From Mesobacterium pallidum (GTDB lineage: Bacteria > Pseudomonadota > Alphaproteobacteria > Rhodobacterales > Rhodobacteraceae), in NCBI RefSeq assembly GCF_019966535.1, contig NZ_JAIMID010000013.1, positions 101,191-165,190 of the forward strand: a stretch of DNA of 64,000 bases. Direction: 5' to 3'. How positions within the stretch are numbered: the first letter of the stretch is position 1; each line of letters starts with the position of its first letter. A program made the position numbers and the translations under genes. Shown piece by piece: positions 51,303-58,777 of this stretch. Under the pieces are notes generated by a model. The model was not told the origin of the DNA. It ran no database searches and saw nothing but the letters and a program-made list of their open reading frames with translations.

Positions 51303-51922
51303 CAAAGCCGCGCGGCGGCGCTGACCCCGTCCATGAAGGTATAGGGCAGGGCGGCGTTCAGCCGGTCCACGATGGTCACCGCCCCGGCGCAGCCAAGGAT
51401 GATGGTCGACGGGGCGGTTTGCAGCCGCTCGGTCGCTTTCGTGAATTCTCGCGCGGCGGCCTCCGGGTCATGTTCCAGCGTCAGCACGGGCACGTTGGCG
51501 GCGATCACTTCGCCCACGCGATGGGCATGGCCCTGCGCCGCGATATTGCCCGTGATGACCGGCAGCGCGGCGGCGACGGTGGTGATGACGGCGGCCTGTC
51601 CCGGCATCAGCCCGGCCATGATATAGCTCGCCTCGCCGATCCCCACGACCGGGCAGGCGGCCATGGCGCGGGCGGCATCCAGCCCGGTGTCGTCGAAACA
51701 GGCGATGATGATCGCCTCGGCGCCCTCGTCCGAGGCCTTCCGCACCAGGTCCAGCAGCGGCGGGATCGCCGCCTCGCCATCCTCGGCCCCCTCGATCGCG
51801 GGCGGGCCCAGGCGCGAGGTCCAGCCTTCGAACGCGATCCCCGGAGAGGCCGCGCGCGCCGCCGCCAGCGCGCTTGTCGTCATCGCCTCGGTGCTGTTGG
51901 GGTTGATCAGGACGACCGCCAT
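51287..51922 (-). CDS. Asp/Glu/hydantoin racemase family protein
   Basis: 211 residues. The start VVLINPNSTEAMT and the two catalytic-cysteine segments IIIACFDDTGLDA and IILGCAGAVTI are the hallmarks of hydantoin racemase (HyuE/HyuA-type), a two-cysteine racemase without cofactor. It is the last gene of an ABC transporter operon, 4 bp after the second permease stop, so it probably acts on the imported compound: a hydantoin, an allantoin-like ureide or an amino-acid derivative. There is no hydantoinase or carbamoylase in the window. Confidence 0.88.
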   Translation of the reverse strand: MAVVLINPNSTEAMTTSALAAARAASPGIAFEGWTSRLGPPAIEGAEDGEAAIPPLLDLVRKASDEGAEAIIIACFDDTGLDAARAMAACPVVGIGEASYIMAGLMPGQAAVITTVAAALPVITGNIAAQGHAHRVGEVIAANVPVLTLEHDPEAAAREFTKATERLQTAPSTIILGCAGAVTIVDRLNAALPYTFMDGVSAAARLCRAFT

Positions 51923-51926
51923 CGGG

Positions 51927-52763
51927 TCAGACCATCCCCTTGCCCGCGTCCGACGTGGTGTCCTTGCGGCGCGACATCACCCAGACCAGAAGGAAGAACA
52001 CGCCGATCACCAGGAAGGAAAAGATCGTCGTCAGCGTCCCCAGCGCAAAGATCACAGGCGTGGTGACGTTGGTCGTCATCCCGAAGATCTCGAGCGGCAG
52101 GGTATTGTAGCTGCCCGCCGTCAGCAGGGTCCGGGCAAACTCGTCGTAGCTCAACGTGAAGCCGAAAAGCGCGACCCCCAGCAGCGACGGCGCGATGATC
52201 GGCAGGACAACATGGGCAAAGGTCTGCCAGGCGGTGGCGCCTTGGTCGCGGGCGGCCTCCTCGTAGCTCTTGTCGAAGCGGTTGAAGACCGCGAACATGA
52301 TCAAAAGGCCAAAAGGCAAGGTCCAGGTCAGCTGGCTGCCATAGCCCGAGCTGGCCCAATGCACCGGCAGGCCCAGCTGGTTGAAGATGAGGCCCACGCC
52401 CAGCGAGACCAGGATCGACGGGATCACGAGGCTGGCGATGGTCAGATAAAACAGCACGCTCGCGCCCTTGAACCGCTTGCGGAAGGCAAGCCCCCCCAGC
52501 ACCGAGACGGTGACCGTGGTGACCATGACCATCAGCCCCAGCGCGAAGGACCGGCGGAAACTGCCCCAGATGTCGCCCACCGCCTGCTCCTGGAACAGGT
52601 CCCGGAACCAGTGCATCGACACGCCGTTCATCGGGAAGGTCAGGCCCCCCTGCGGCCCCTGGAAGCTGAGGATGCCGATGGTGAAGATCGGCCCGTAAAG
52701 AAAGAGCACGAACAGCACGAAGAAGGCTCCGAGCAGGTAGAAGGTGCGGCTGCGTTTTTCCAT
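51927..52763 (-). CDS. ABC transporter permease, PotC type
   Basis: 278 residues with six spans, first FYLLGAFFVLFVLFLYGPIF. The coupling loop AARDQGATAWQTFAHVVLPIIAPSLL carries the EAA-type motif. It pairs with the adjacent PotB-type permease, ending one base before that gene's region. Spermidine/putrescine-type (POPT) family; the ligand is not decided by sequence. Confidence 0.92.
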   Translation of the reverse strand: MEKRSRTFYLLGAFFVLFVLFLYGPIFTIGILSFQGPQGGLTFPMNGVSMHWFRDLFQEQAVGDIWGSFRRSFALGLMVMVTTVTVSVLGGLAFRKRFKGASVLFYLTIASLVIPSILVSLGVGLIFNQLGLPVHWASSGYGSQLTWTLPFGLLIMFAVFNRFDKSYEEAARDQGATAWQTFAHVVLPIIAPSLLGVALFGFTLSYDEFARTLLTAGSYNTLPLEIFGMTTNVTTPVIFALGTLTTIFSFLVIGVFFLLVWVMSRRKDTTSDAGKGMV

Positions 52764-52764
52764 C

Positions 52765-53613
52765 TCAAAGCTCCTTGCGGATGTCGACGAGCCGCAGCAG
52801 CAGCGCGATCACGATGAGCACGGTGCACAGCAGCACCACGGCGGTGGCCGAGGCCGAGGGGTATTGCAACAGGCCGATGTCGTTGGAAATCAGCCGCCCC
52901 ACGTTGGCCCGCTGCGACCCGGACATGAAGCGCACGGTGATGAAATCGCCCATCACCAGCGTGGTGACAAAGATGGTGCCGATCATGATGCCGGGTTTGC
53001 AGAGCGGCACGATGACATGCCACAGCGTCTGCCAGGCGCTCGCGCCGTTGTCATAGGCCGCCTCGATCAGCGCGCGGTCAATGCGCATCATCGAGTTGAA
53101 GATCGGCACGACCATGAACAGCGTGTAAAGGTGCACGAAGGCGAGGATCACGCTGAAGTCGGAAAACAGCAGCCATTCCAGGGGCTCGTCGATCACACCC
53201 CAGCTGATCAGCGTGGAATTGGCCAGCCCATTGCGGCCGAGGAACGGGATCCACGAGATCATGCGGATGATGTTCGAGGTCCAGAACGGGATCGTGCAGA
53301 CCAGGAACAGCCCGATCTGCCACTTGAGGCTGCGCACCTCGAAGGCCAGGAAATAGGCCACGGTAAAGCCGATCACCAGCGTGAACGCCCAGGTGATCGC
53401 GGCGTATTTGAAGGTGTTCAGGAACACCGTGTAGGTGACGGGCGAGCCGAAAAGGAACTGGTAGTTGTCGAACTGGAAGGCGGGGTAGATCGAATATTCC
53501 GTCGCGCCCCAGAAGCTTACGATCACGATCATCGCGATCGGCGCCACGAGGAAGGCAAGCATCACGACGGCCATCGGCGCCGCCTGGATCCACGCCACAA
53601 GCTGCCTGCTCAT
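52765..53613 (-). CDS. ABC transporter permease, PotB type
   Basis: 282 residues from the ATG at 53613. The first span is MAVVMLAFLVAPIAMIVIVSFW, and the coupling loop is ALIEAAYDNGASAWQTLWHVIVPLCKPG. The upstream gap (200 bp) holds three GC-rich hairpins between this gene and the binding-protein gene. An in-frame extension upstream runs through those repeats and is not credible coding sequence. Confidence 0.92.
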   Translation of the reverse strand: MSRQLVAWIQAAPMAVVMLAFLVAPIAMIVIVSFWGATEYSIYPAFQFDNYQFLFGSPVTYTVFLNTFKYAAITWAFTLVIGFTVAYFLAFEVRSLKWQIGLFLVCTIPFWTSNIIRMISWIPFLGRNGLANSTLISWGVIDEPLEWLLFSDFSVILAFVHLYTLFMVVPIFNSMMRIDRALIEAAYDNGASAWQTLWHVIVPLCKPGIMIGTIFVTTLVMGDFITVRFMSGSQRANVGRLISNDIGLLQYPSASATAVVLLCTVLIVIALLLRLVDIRKEL

Positions 53614-53673
53614 CTCGGTGCCTCGCTGACGATCAACCGCATGGATCCGTCCTTCATCTTGCCAATAAACTCC

Positions 53674-53770
53674 GGGGGGTGCGGGGGGCTGGCCCCCCGC
53701 GGGTCGGGTGGTGCGGGGGCTGACCCCCCGCGGGTCGGGTGGTGCGGGGGGTTGACCCCCCGCGGGTCGG
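53674..53770. repeat. Three tandem GC-rich hairpin repeats between binding-protein and permease genes
   Basis: Three imperfect copies of a 31-32-bp unit (starting near 53679, 53711 and 53742). Each has the form GTGCGGGGG(G)-YTGR-CCCCCCGCGGGTCGG and can fold into a stem of about 8 bp. They fill the gap between the binding-protein stop and the first permease start, reading on the minus-strand transcript. A further GCGCG...CGCGC palindrome follows to 53787. The position is like REP hairpins that uncouple binding-protein and permease expression. Confidence 0.8.
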
Positions 53771-53813
53771 CGCGCGGCGGCGCGCCGAAACCCATTTCGC
53801 ATCCAATCGTGGA

Positions 53814-55088
53814 TCAGGCCGCGATGAACTCGTTCCACTTGCGGACCATGTACTGGTTTTCGTCCATGACGGCGTTCCAGCAGGCCACGGCGCCCATGCG
53901 CTCTTCGAACGAACCGCCGTCGCGGGTCTCGCCCGCCTGGGCCAGCACGTCGCCGGTGGGAGAGGTGATCTCGCCCGTGGCTTCCTTGCCCTCGAACCAG
54001 TAGCCCCACTCGTTTTCCGACATGAACTCTTTTGAGGTCTCCGGAACGGCCGAGTAATAGCCCTGGCGCATCAGGTAGCCGCCGACCCAGCCCGAGAGGT
54101 ACCAGTTGATGTATTCGTAGGCCGCGTCCAGCTCCATGCCCGACAGCGAGTTCGACAGGCCGATGCCGCCGCCCCACGAGCGGTAGCCTTCCTTGAGCGG
54201 CTGGTAGACGCAAGGAATGCCACGCGATTTCACGGCCGTGATGGCCGGCGACCACATCGACTGGATCACGACCTCGCCCGAGGCCATCAGGTTCACGGAT
54301 TCATCGAAGGTCTTCCAGAAGGCGCGGAACTGGCCGGCCTTCTTGGCCTCGGTGAAGATCGCCATGGTCTTGTCGATCTCTTCGCGGGTCATGTTGCCCT
54401 TGTCGCCATACTGGATCTCGCCCATGGCCTCGCAGACCATCGCCATGTCCATGATGCCGATGGACGAGATGTCGAGGATCGACGCCTTGCCCTTGAACTC
54501 GGGGTTCAGAAGCTCGGTCCAGGACTCGATCGGACGGCCGATCAGGTCGGGGCGGATGCCCAGCGTGTCGGCGTTGTAGATCGTCGGGATGAGGGTCATC
54601 CAGTTGGTCTGCTCGTCGGCGAAGGTGGTCGCGCCCTGCTCGGGGACAAAGCCGACGGTATGCGGCGCGGTGCCCTGGGCGATCTCGCTTTCGGGCGTCA
54701 GCTTGCCGTCCTTGAAGATGCCTACGATCTTGTCGTAGTTTGCGATCCGGCTGACATCCATGGCCTGCAGGTTGCCGGTCGGCCAGACCTTCTTGCAGAT
54801 CCAGTATTCGATGTCGGCGATGTCGAAGCTGTCGGGCTGGGTCGCCGCGCGCTGCGTCACGCTGTCCGAATCCAGCGCGGTCATCTCGAGCGTGAAGCCG
54901 AGGTCTTCCTTGACCTTGTTGGCCACGTCGTTGAGGTTCGACACCCCGGTGCCGAACTGGCGCAGGGTGATGTTCTTGGTTTCCTGGCCCCAGACCATGG
55001 GCGCGGGAAGCGCGGCGGCAGCCAGCGCGGCGCCCCCGGTCTTCAGCAGCGACCGGCGGCTGTAGCGGACCTTGGAGATCGTGGTCAT
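53814..55088 (-). CDS. ABC transporter binding protein, PotD/extracellular type, Tat-exported
   Basis: 424 residues from the ATG at 55088. The N-terminus contains YSRRSLLKTGGAALAAAALP, a twin-arginine signal, so the protein is folded before export. The mature part (TLRQFGTGVSNLNDVANKVKEDLG, TIYNADTLGIRPDLIGRPIE, VIQSMWSPAITAVKSRGIPC, AYEYINWYLSGW) matches the PotD/type-1 extracellular binding-protein group. In the operon it follows the ATPase gene and precedes the two permeases. Ligand unknown; the racemase at the operon end suggests a nitrogenous compound rather than a simple polyamine. Confidence 0.9.
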   Translation of the reverse strand: MTTISKVRYSRRSLLKTGGAALAAAALPAPMVWGQETKNITLRQFGTGVSNLNDVANKVKEDLGFTLEMTALDSDSVTQRAATQPDSFDIADIEYWICKKVWPTGNLQAMDVSRIANYDKIVGIFKDGKLTPESEIAQGTAPHTVGFVPEQGATTFADEQTNWMTLIPTIYNADTLGIRPDLIGRPIESWTELLNPEFKGKASILDISSIGIMDMAMVCEAMGEIQYGDKGNMTREEIDKTMAIFTEAKKAGQFRAFWKTFDESVNLMASGEVVIQSMWSPAITAVKSRGIPCVYQPLKEGYRSWGGGIGLSNSLSGMELDAAYEYINWYLSGWVGGYLMRQGYYSAVPETSKEFMSENEWGYWFEGKEATGEITSPTGDVLAQAGETRDGGSFEERMGAVACWNAVMDENQYMVRKWNEFIAA

Positions 55089-55131
55089 GTGATGTCCTCT
55101 CTGATGGATGTTCAGGCGTTGTTGTTTGGGG

Positions 55132-56115
55132 TCAGGAGGCGAGCGGATGCGCCGCCCGTTCGTCCCAACCCAGCCCAATGACCTCGCCAAGGTCCCTGGG
55201 TGTCTCGAAGAATTGCGCCTCAGGGATCAGGGCGGTCACGTCCTGCTCGCCCGCCACGGTGGCGGTCAGCGCGACATGGGTGCCCTGGTACTCGATGCCC
55301 GAGACGCGGCCGTCGATCTTGCCGGCGGCGGCGGGTGTCACCACCATCTCGTCCGAGCGCAGCGCGAATTTGCCCTGCGGCAGGTCGAGCACGTTGTGCC
55401 CGCCCATGAAACGCGCCACGAAAGCGGTGCGGGGGGCGTTGAACACCTCGCGCGCGGGGCCGCTCTGTTCGATCACGGCGTTGTTCATGACGATGATCTC
55501 GTCCGCCAGCGCCAGCGCCTCGTCCTGGCCGTGGGTGACGTGGATAAAGCTGATGCCCAGCTCGCGCTGCAGCTTCTTCAGCTCGGACCGCATGCGGATG
55601 CGCAGGAACGGGTCGAGCGCCGACAGCGGCTCGTCCAGCAGCAGCACCTGCGGCCGGGTGATCAGCGCGCGGGCCAGCGCGACGCGCTGTTGCTGGCCGC
55701 CCGACAGCTGGTCGGGCTTGCGGTCGGCGTATTTCTGCATCTCGACCAGCGCCAGCATCTCGTCCGCGCGCTTGAGGCGGGTGGCCTTGTCGACACCCGC
55801 CATGCGCAGGCTGAAGGCCACGTTGTCGCGCACCGACAGGTGCGGGAACAGGGCATAGCTCTGGAACATCATCGCCGTGCCGCGTTTCGCCGGCGGCAGG
55901 TGCGACACGTCGCGGCCGCCCAGCACGATGGACCCGTCGCTGACGCTTTCATGCCCGGCGATCATCCGCAGGGTCGAGCTTTTGCCGCAGCCCGAGGGCC
56001 CCAGCAGGCAGGCATAGACCCCCGCCTTGAAGTGGTGCGAGATCGCATCCACGGCCAGGGCGTCGCCGTAGCGCTTGGTCAGAGATACCAGTTCCAGGTC
56101 GGATTGCATGGACAT
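55132..56115 (-). CDS. ABC transporter ATP-binding protein, PotA type
   Basis: 327 residues from the ATG at 56115; an ATG two codons later and a TTG ten codons earlier are alternatives. Walker A LGPSGCGKSSTLRMI, signature LSGGQQQRVALARAL, Walker B LLLDEPLSALDP and H-loop FIHVTHGQDEALAL are intact, and the C-terminal ~90 residues form a TOBE domain (DGRVSGIEYQGTHVALTATV). First gene of the five-gene operon; divergent from the GntR gene with two operators between them. Confidence 0.93.
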   Translation of the reverse strand: MSMQSDLELVSLTKRYGDALAVDAISHHFKAGVYACLLGPSGCGKSSTLRMIAGHESVSDGSIVLGGRDVSHLPPAKRGTAMMFQSYALFPHLSVRDNVAFSLRMAGVDKATRLKRADEMLALVEMQKYADRKPDQLSGGQQQRVALARALITRPQVLLLDEPLSALDPFLRIRMRSELKKLQRELGISFIHVTHGQDEALALADEIIVMNNAVIEQSGPAREVFNAPRTAFVARFMGGHNVLDLPQGKFALRSDEMVVTPAAAGKIDGRVSGIEYQGTHVALTATVAGEQDVTALIPEAQFFETPRDLGEVIGLGWDERAAHPLAS

Positions 56116-56253
56116 GTCGGGGGCCCCGTTCGCTTGCTGACCCAAGAAAGCCAGCCCGGCCGGGCGCTGCGCAAAGAAAATGCAGAGTCCCGCGCCCGTT
56201 TTTCACGCGTTGCACAAGCTTTCATCGAAATTGCTCCCAAGATGACGGCTTAT

Positions 56254-56296
56254 TGTGCACAGGATTGTATGCAATCTGGTTTTGAACTGTGTTCAA
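56254..56296. promoter_or_regulatory. GntR-type operators in the divergent ABC-GntR gap
   Basis: Three symmetric elements lie in 43 bp: TGTGCACA (56254-56261), GATTG-TATG-CAATC (56263-56276) and TTGAAC-TGT-GTTCAA (56282-56296). The last has perfect 6-bp arms. ATTGTATNCAAT-like sites are typical of FadR/FCD-type GntR proteins. The gap of 238 bp serves the ABC operon (minus) and the GntR gene (plus). Confidence 0.65.
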
Positions 56297-56353
56297 GATC
56301 GCGCTCTTGTCTGCGTTGGGCCCCGCGCCCATGACGGAAGGCAGGAGCATTGC

Positions 56354-57064
56354 ATGACCCGAATCACAGAGAACCCCGCCTTCATCCAGCCCACCGTTTC
56401 GGGACCCACGGCGACGCTTGTGACCTCACTCTCGCAGGCCATCCACGAGCACCGGCTGGTGCCCGGCACCAAGCTGGGCGAGGACGAGCTGAGCGAGATC
56501 TACAACGTGTCGCGCACAGTTGTGCGGCAGGCGCTGCAGGCGCTGTCGCACGAGCAGCTGGTCGAGCTGAAGCGCAACCGCGGCGCCTTTGTCGCCAAGC
56601 CGACGATCCGCGAGGCGCGCGAGGTGTTCGAGGCGCGGGCCCTGCTCGAACCGCGCACCGCGCGTTCTGCCGCCGAGCGGATGACCGAAGCCGCGCTGAC
56701 CCGGCTCGAGGCGCATATCGCCGCCGAACACGAAGCGCTGGATGCCGGGGAATCGGGCAAGGCCCTGCGCCTGTCGGGTCAGTTCCACATCGAGATTTCG
56801 CACATTGCCAACCAGTCGATCATCGCCGGCTTCATCGAGCGGCTGGTGGCACGCTCGTCGCTCATCATCGCGCTCTACTGGAAGCGGCACTCTGCGCTTT
56901 GCGAGGAACATGCCCACCACGCGCTGGTCGAGGCGTTCCGCCGCGGCGATGGTCAGGATGCCGAAGAGCTGATGAAAAGCCACCTCGTGGACATCGTCTC
57001 GGCCCTCGACCTGCGCGAGGCGCCCAGCACCGACGTCAGCCTCAAGGACATCCTGTCGGGCTGA
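56354..57064 (+). CDS. GntR-family regulator, FCD subgroup, of the ABC/racemase operon
   Basis: 236 residues from the ATG at 56354, with AGGAG 7 bases upstream. The winged helix is GEDELSEIYNVSRTVVRQALQAL, followed by LVELKRNRGAFVAKPT; the FCD domain has FHIEISHIANQSIIAGFIERL and ALCEEHAHHALVEAF. It is divergent from the ATPase gene. It is the likely repressor of the transporter operon, with an imported acid or its product as inducer. Confidence 0.9.
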   Translation: MTRITENPAFIQPTVSGPTATLVTSLSQAIHEHRLVPGTKLGEDELSEIYNVSRTVVRQALQALSHEQLVELKRNRGAFVAKPTIREAREVFEARALLEPRTARSAAERMTEAALTRLEAHIAAEHEALDAGESGKALRLSGQFHIEISHIANQSIIAGFIERLVARSSLIIALYWKRHSALCEEHAHHALVEAFRRGDGQDAEELMKSHLVDIVSALDLREAPSTDVSLKDILSG

Positions 57065-57115
57065 TTGCCAGCGCCGCCCGGCCGCCTTACCCTGCCCGCG
57101 ACGAGGGAGGGCACC

Positions 57116-57175
57116 ATGGGCAGAGGCAACCGAGGGCAGGGCGATCACCATGTGACGACGCGAGGGGTGGCATGA
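57116..57175 (+). CDS. Possible 19-codon leader peptide before the acyl-CoA synthetase gene
   Basis: A strong ribosome-binding site (GAGGGAGGG) lies 5 bases before an ATG, and the 19-codon frame (MGRGNRGQGDHHVTTRGVA) ends in a TGA that overlaps the acyl-CoA synthetase ATG (ATGA). This arrangement would couple synthetase translation to ribosomes finishing the leader. The peptide is rich in Gly, Arg and His. It could be chance, since the synthetase has its own weak GAGGGG site. Confidence 0.35.
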   Translation: MGRGNRGQGDHHVTTRGVA

Positions 57176-58683
57176 ATCCCGCGCTTTGGCTGGCCCGCAG
57201 CGCGACCCGCTGGCCGGACGCGCCCGCGCTGATCCGGGGCGCCGAGGTCGTCGCCGATTACACCGCATTCGCCCGTGCTGCCGCCGGGATCGGCGCCGCG
57301 CTGGCCGCGCGCGGGATCGAACCGGGCGACCGCGTCGCGATTTTCATGGGCAACTGCACCGAATACCTCGAGGCGCTTTACGGCATCTGGTGGATTGGTG
57401 CGGCGGCGGTGCCCATCAACGCCAAGCTGCATGAACGCGAGGCCGCCTGGATCATCGGCGATTCCGGCGCGCGGCTGGTGATCTGCGACGACGCCGCGGC
57501 GGCGATGCTCGAACCCTACATGGGCAACCGCGTGCTGTCGGTCGCCGGGCCCGAGTTCGACGCCATGCGGGCCGCGCCGGGCACCGCGCCCGCGCCGATG
57601 GGGCCCGACGACCTCGTCTGGCTGTTCTACACCTCGGGCACCACCGGCCAGCCCAAGGGCGTGATGCTGACGGCGGGCAACATCGCCTCGATGGCGCTGA
57701 GCTATTTCGTCGACGTGGACGAGGTGCGCACCGAGGACGCGGCGCTTTACGCCGCCCCGATGAGCCATGGCGCGGGGCTTTACAACGTCATGCACGTGCT
57801 GCGCGGTGCGCGCCACGTGGTGCCCGAAAGCGGGGGCTTCGATCCGGCCGAGATCCTTGCGCTGGGCCCCGTGGTCGGCCCGATCTCGATGTTCGCCGCG
57901 CCCACCATGGTGCGGCGGCTGGTCGATGTCGCCAAGGCGCGCGGCCTGACCGGCGAGGGGCTGCGCACCATCGTCTACGCGGGCGGGCCGATGTACGAGG
58001 CCGACATTCTCGAGGCGGTCGAGGCGCTCGGCCCCCGCTTCGTGCAGATCTATGGCCAGGGCGAATGCCCCATGGGCATCACCGCCCTGCCGCGCGAGAC
58101 GGTGGCGGACCGCAGCCATCCGCGCTGGCGCGCGCGGCTGAACTCGGTCGGCACCGCGCAGACCGAGGTTGCGGTGGCGATCCTCGGGCCCGACGGCGTG
58201 GAGCTGCCCCGTGGCGATGTGGGCGAGATCGCGGTGCGCGGGCGCACGGTCATGGCCGGCTACTGGCAGAACCCCGAGGCGACGGCCAGGACCATCAAGG
58301 ACGGCTGGCTCTGGACCGGCGACATGGGCCGCATGGACGACGAGGGCTACGTCACCCTCCAGGACCGGTCCAAGGACATGATCATCTCGGGCGGGTCCAA
58401 CATCTACCCCCGCGAGGTCGAAGAGGTCCTGCTGACCCATCCGGCCGTCCACGAGGTGGCCATCGTCGGACAGCCCGACCCGGAATGGGGCGAGGTGGTC
58501 GTCGCTTTTGTCGTCCGTCATCCCGGCGCCGAGGTGGACGAGGCCGCGCTGGATGCGCTTTGCCTCGCTCACATCGCCCGATTCAAGCGGCCCAAGATCT
58601 ACCACTTCACGGACGCCTTGCCCAAGAACAACTACGGCAAGGTGCTGAAGACCGAACTGCGGTCGCGGCTGTCCCGCGATTAA
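57172..58683 (+). CDS. Acyl-CoA synthetase (AMP-forming)
   Basis: 503 residues. Core motif A3 is WLFYTSGTTGQPKGVMLTAG (about residue 147), then YGQGECPMGIT, the adenylate-binding DGWLWTGDMGRMDDEGYV, and the C-terminal catalytic lysine region IPKNNYGK-like LPKNNYGKVLKTEL. All parts of the ANL fold are present. It activates a carboxylic acid with ATP and CoA; medium-chain or aromatic acids are possible, and the sequence does not decide. It lies 107 bp after the GntR gene on the same strand. Confidence 0.92.
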   Translation: MNPALWLARSATRWPDAPALIRGAEVVADYTAFARAAAGIGAALAARGIEPGDRVAIFMGNCTEYLEALYGIWWIGAAAVPINAKLHEREAAWIIGDSGARLVICDDAAAAMLEPYMGNRVLSVAGPEFDAMRAAPGTAPAPMGPDDLVWLFYTSGTTGQPKGVMLTAGNIASMALSYFVDVDEVRTEDAALYAAPMSHGAGLYNVMHVLRGARHVVPESGGFDPAEILALGPVVGPISMFAAPTMVRRLVDVAKARGLTGEGLRTIVYAGGPMYEADILEAVEALGPRFVQIYGQGECPMGITALPRETVADRSHPRWRARLNSVGTAQTEVAVAILGPDGVELPRGDVGEIAVRGRTVMAGYWQNPEATARTIKDGWLWTGDMGRMDDEGYVTLQDRSKDMIISGGSNIYPREVEEVLLTHPAVHEVAIVGQPDPEWGEVVVAFVVRHPGAEVDEAALDALCLAHIARFKRPKIYHFTDALPKNNYGKVLKTELRSRLSRD

Positions 58684-58777
58684 GATGGCCTAACAAATGG
58701 TTTAAGTTTTCGCGGTTGAGTGCGGAGGGTCTCCTTGACTACCCTGACGTGCCGGAACGGCCATCGGAGGGGCGGTC

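Noticed and set aside
53674..53770. CRISPR array
   Set aside because: Units are contiguous without unique spacers, each is a self-complementary hairpin, and there are no cas genes.
53614..54255. Extended start of the PotB-type permease through the hairpin repeats
   Set aside because: The extension is repetitive Pro/Arg/Gly text encoded by the hairpins and the antisense strand of the binding-protein gene.
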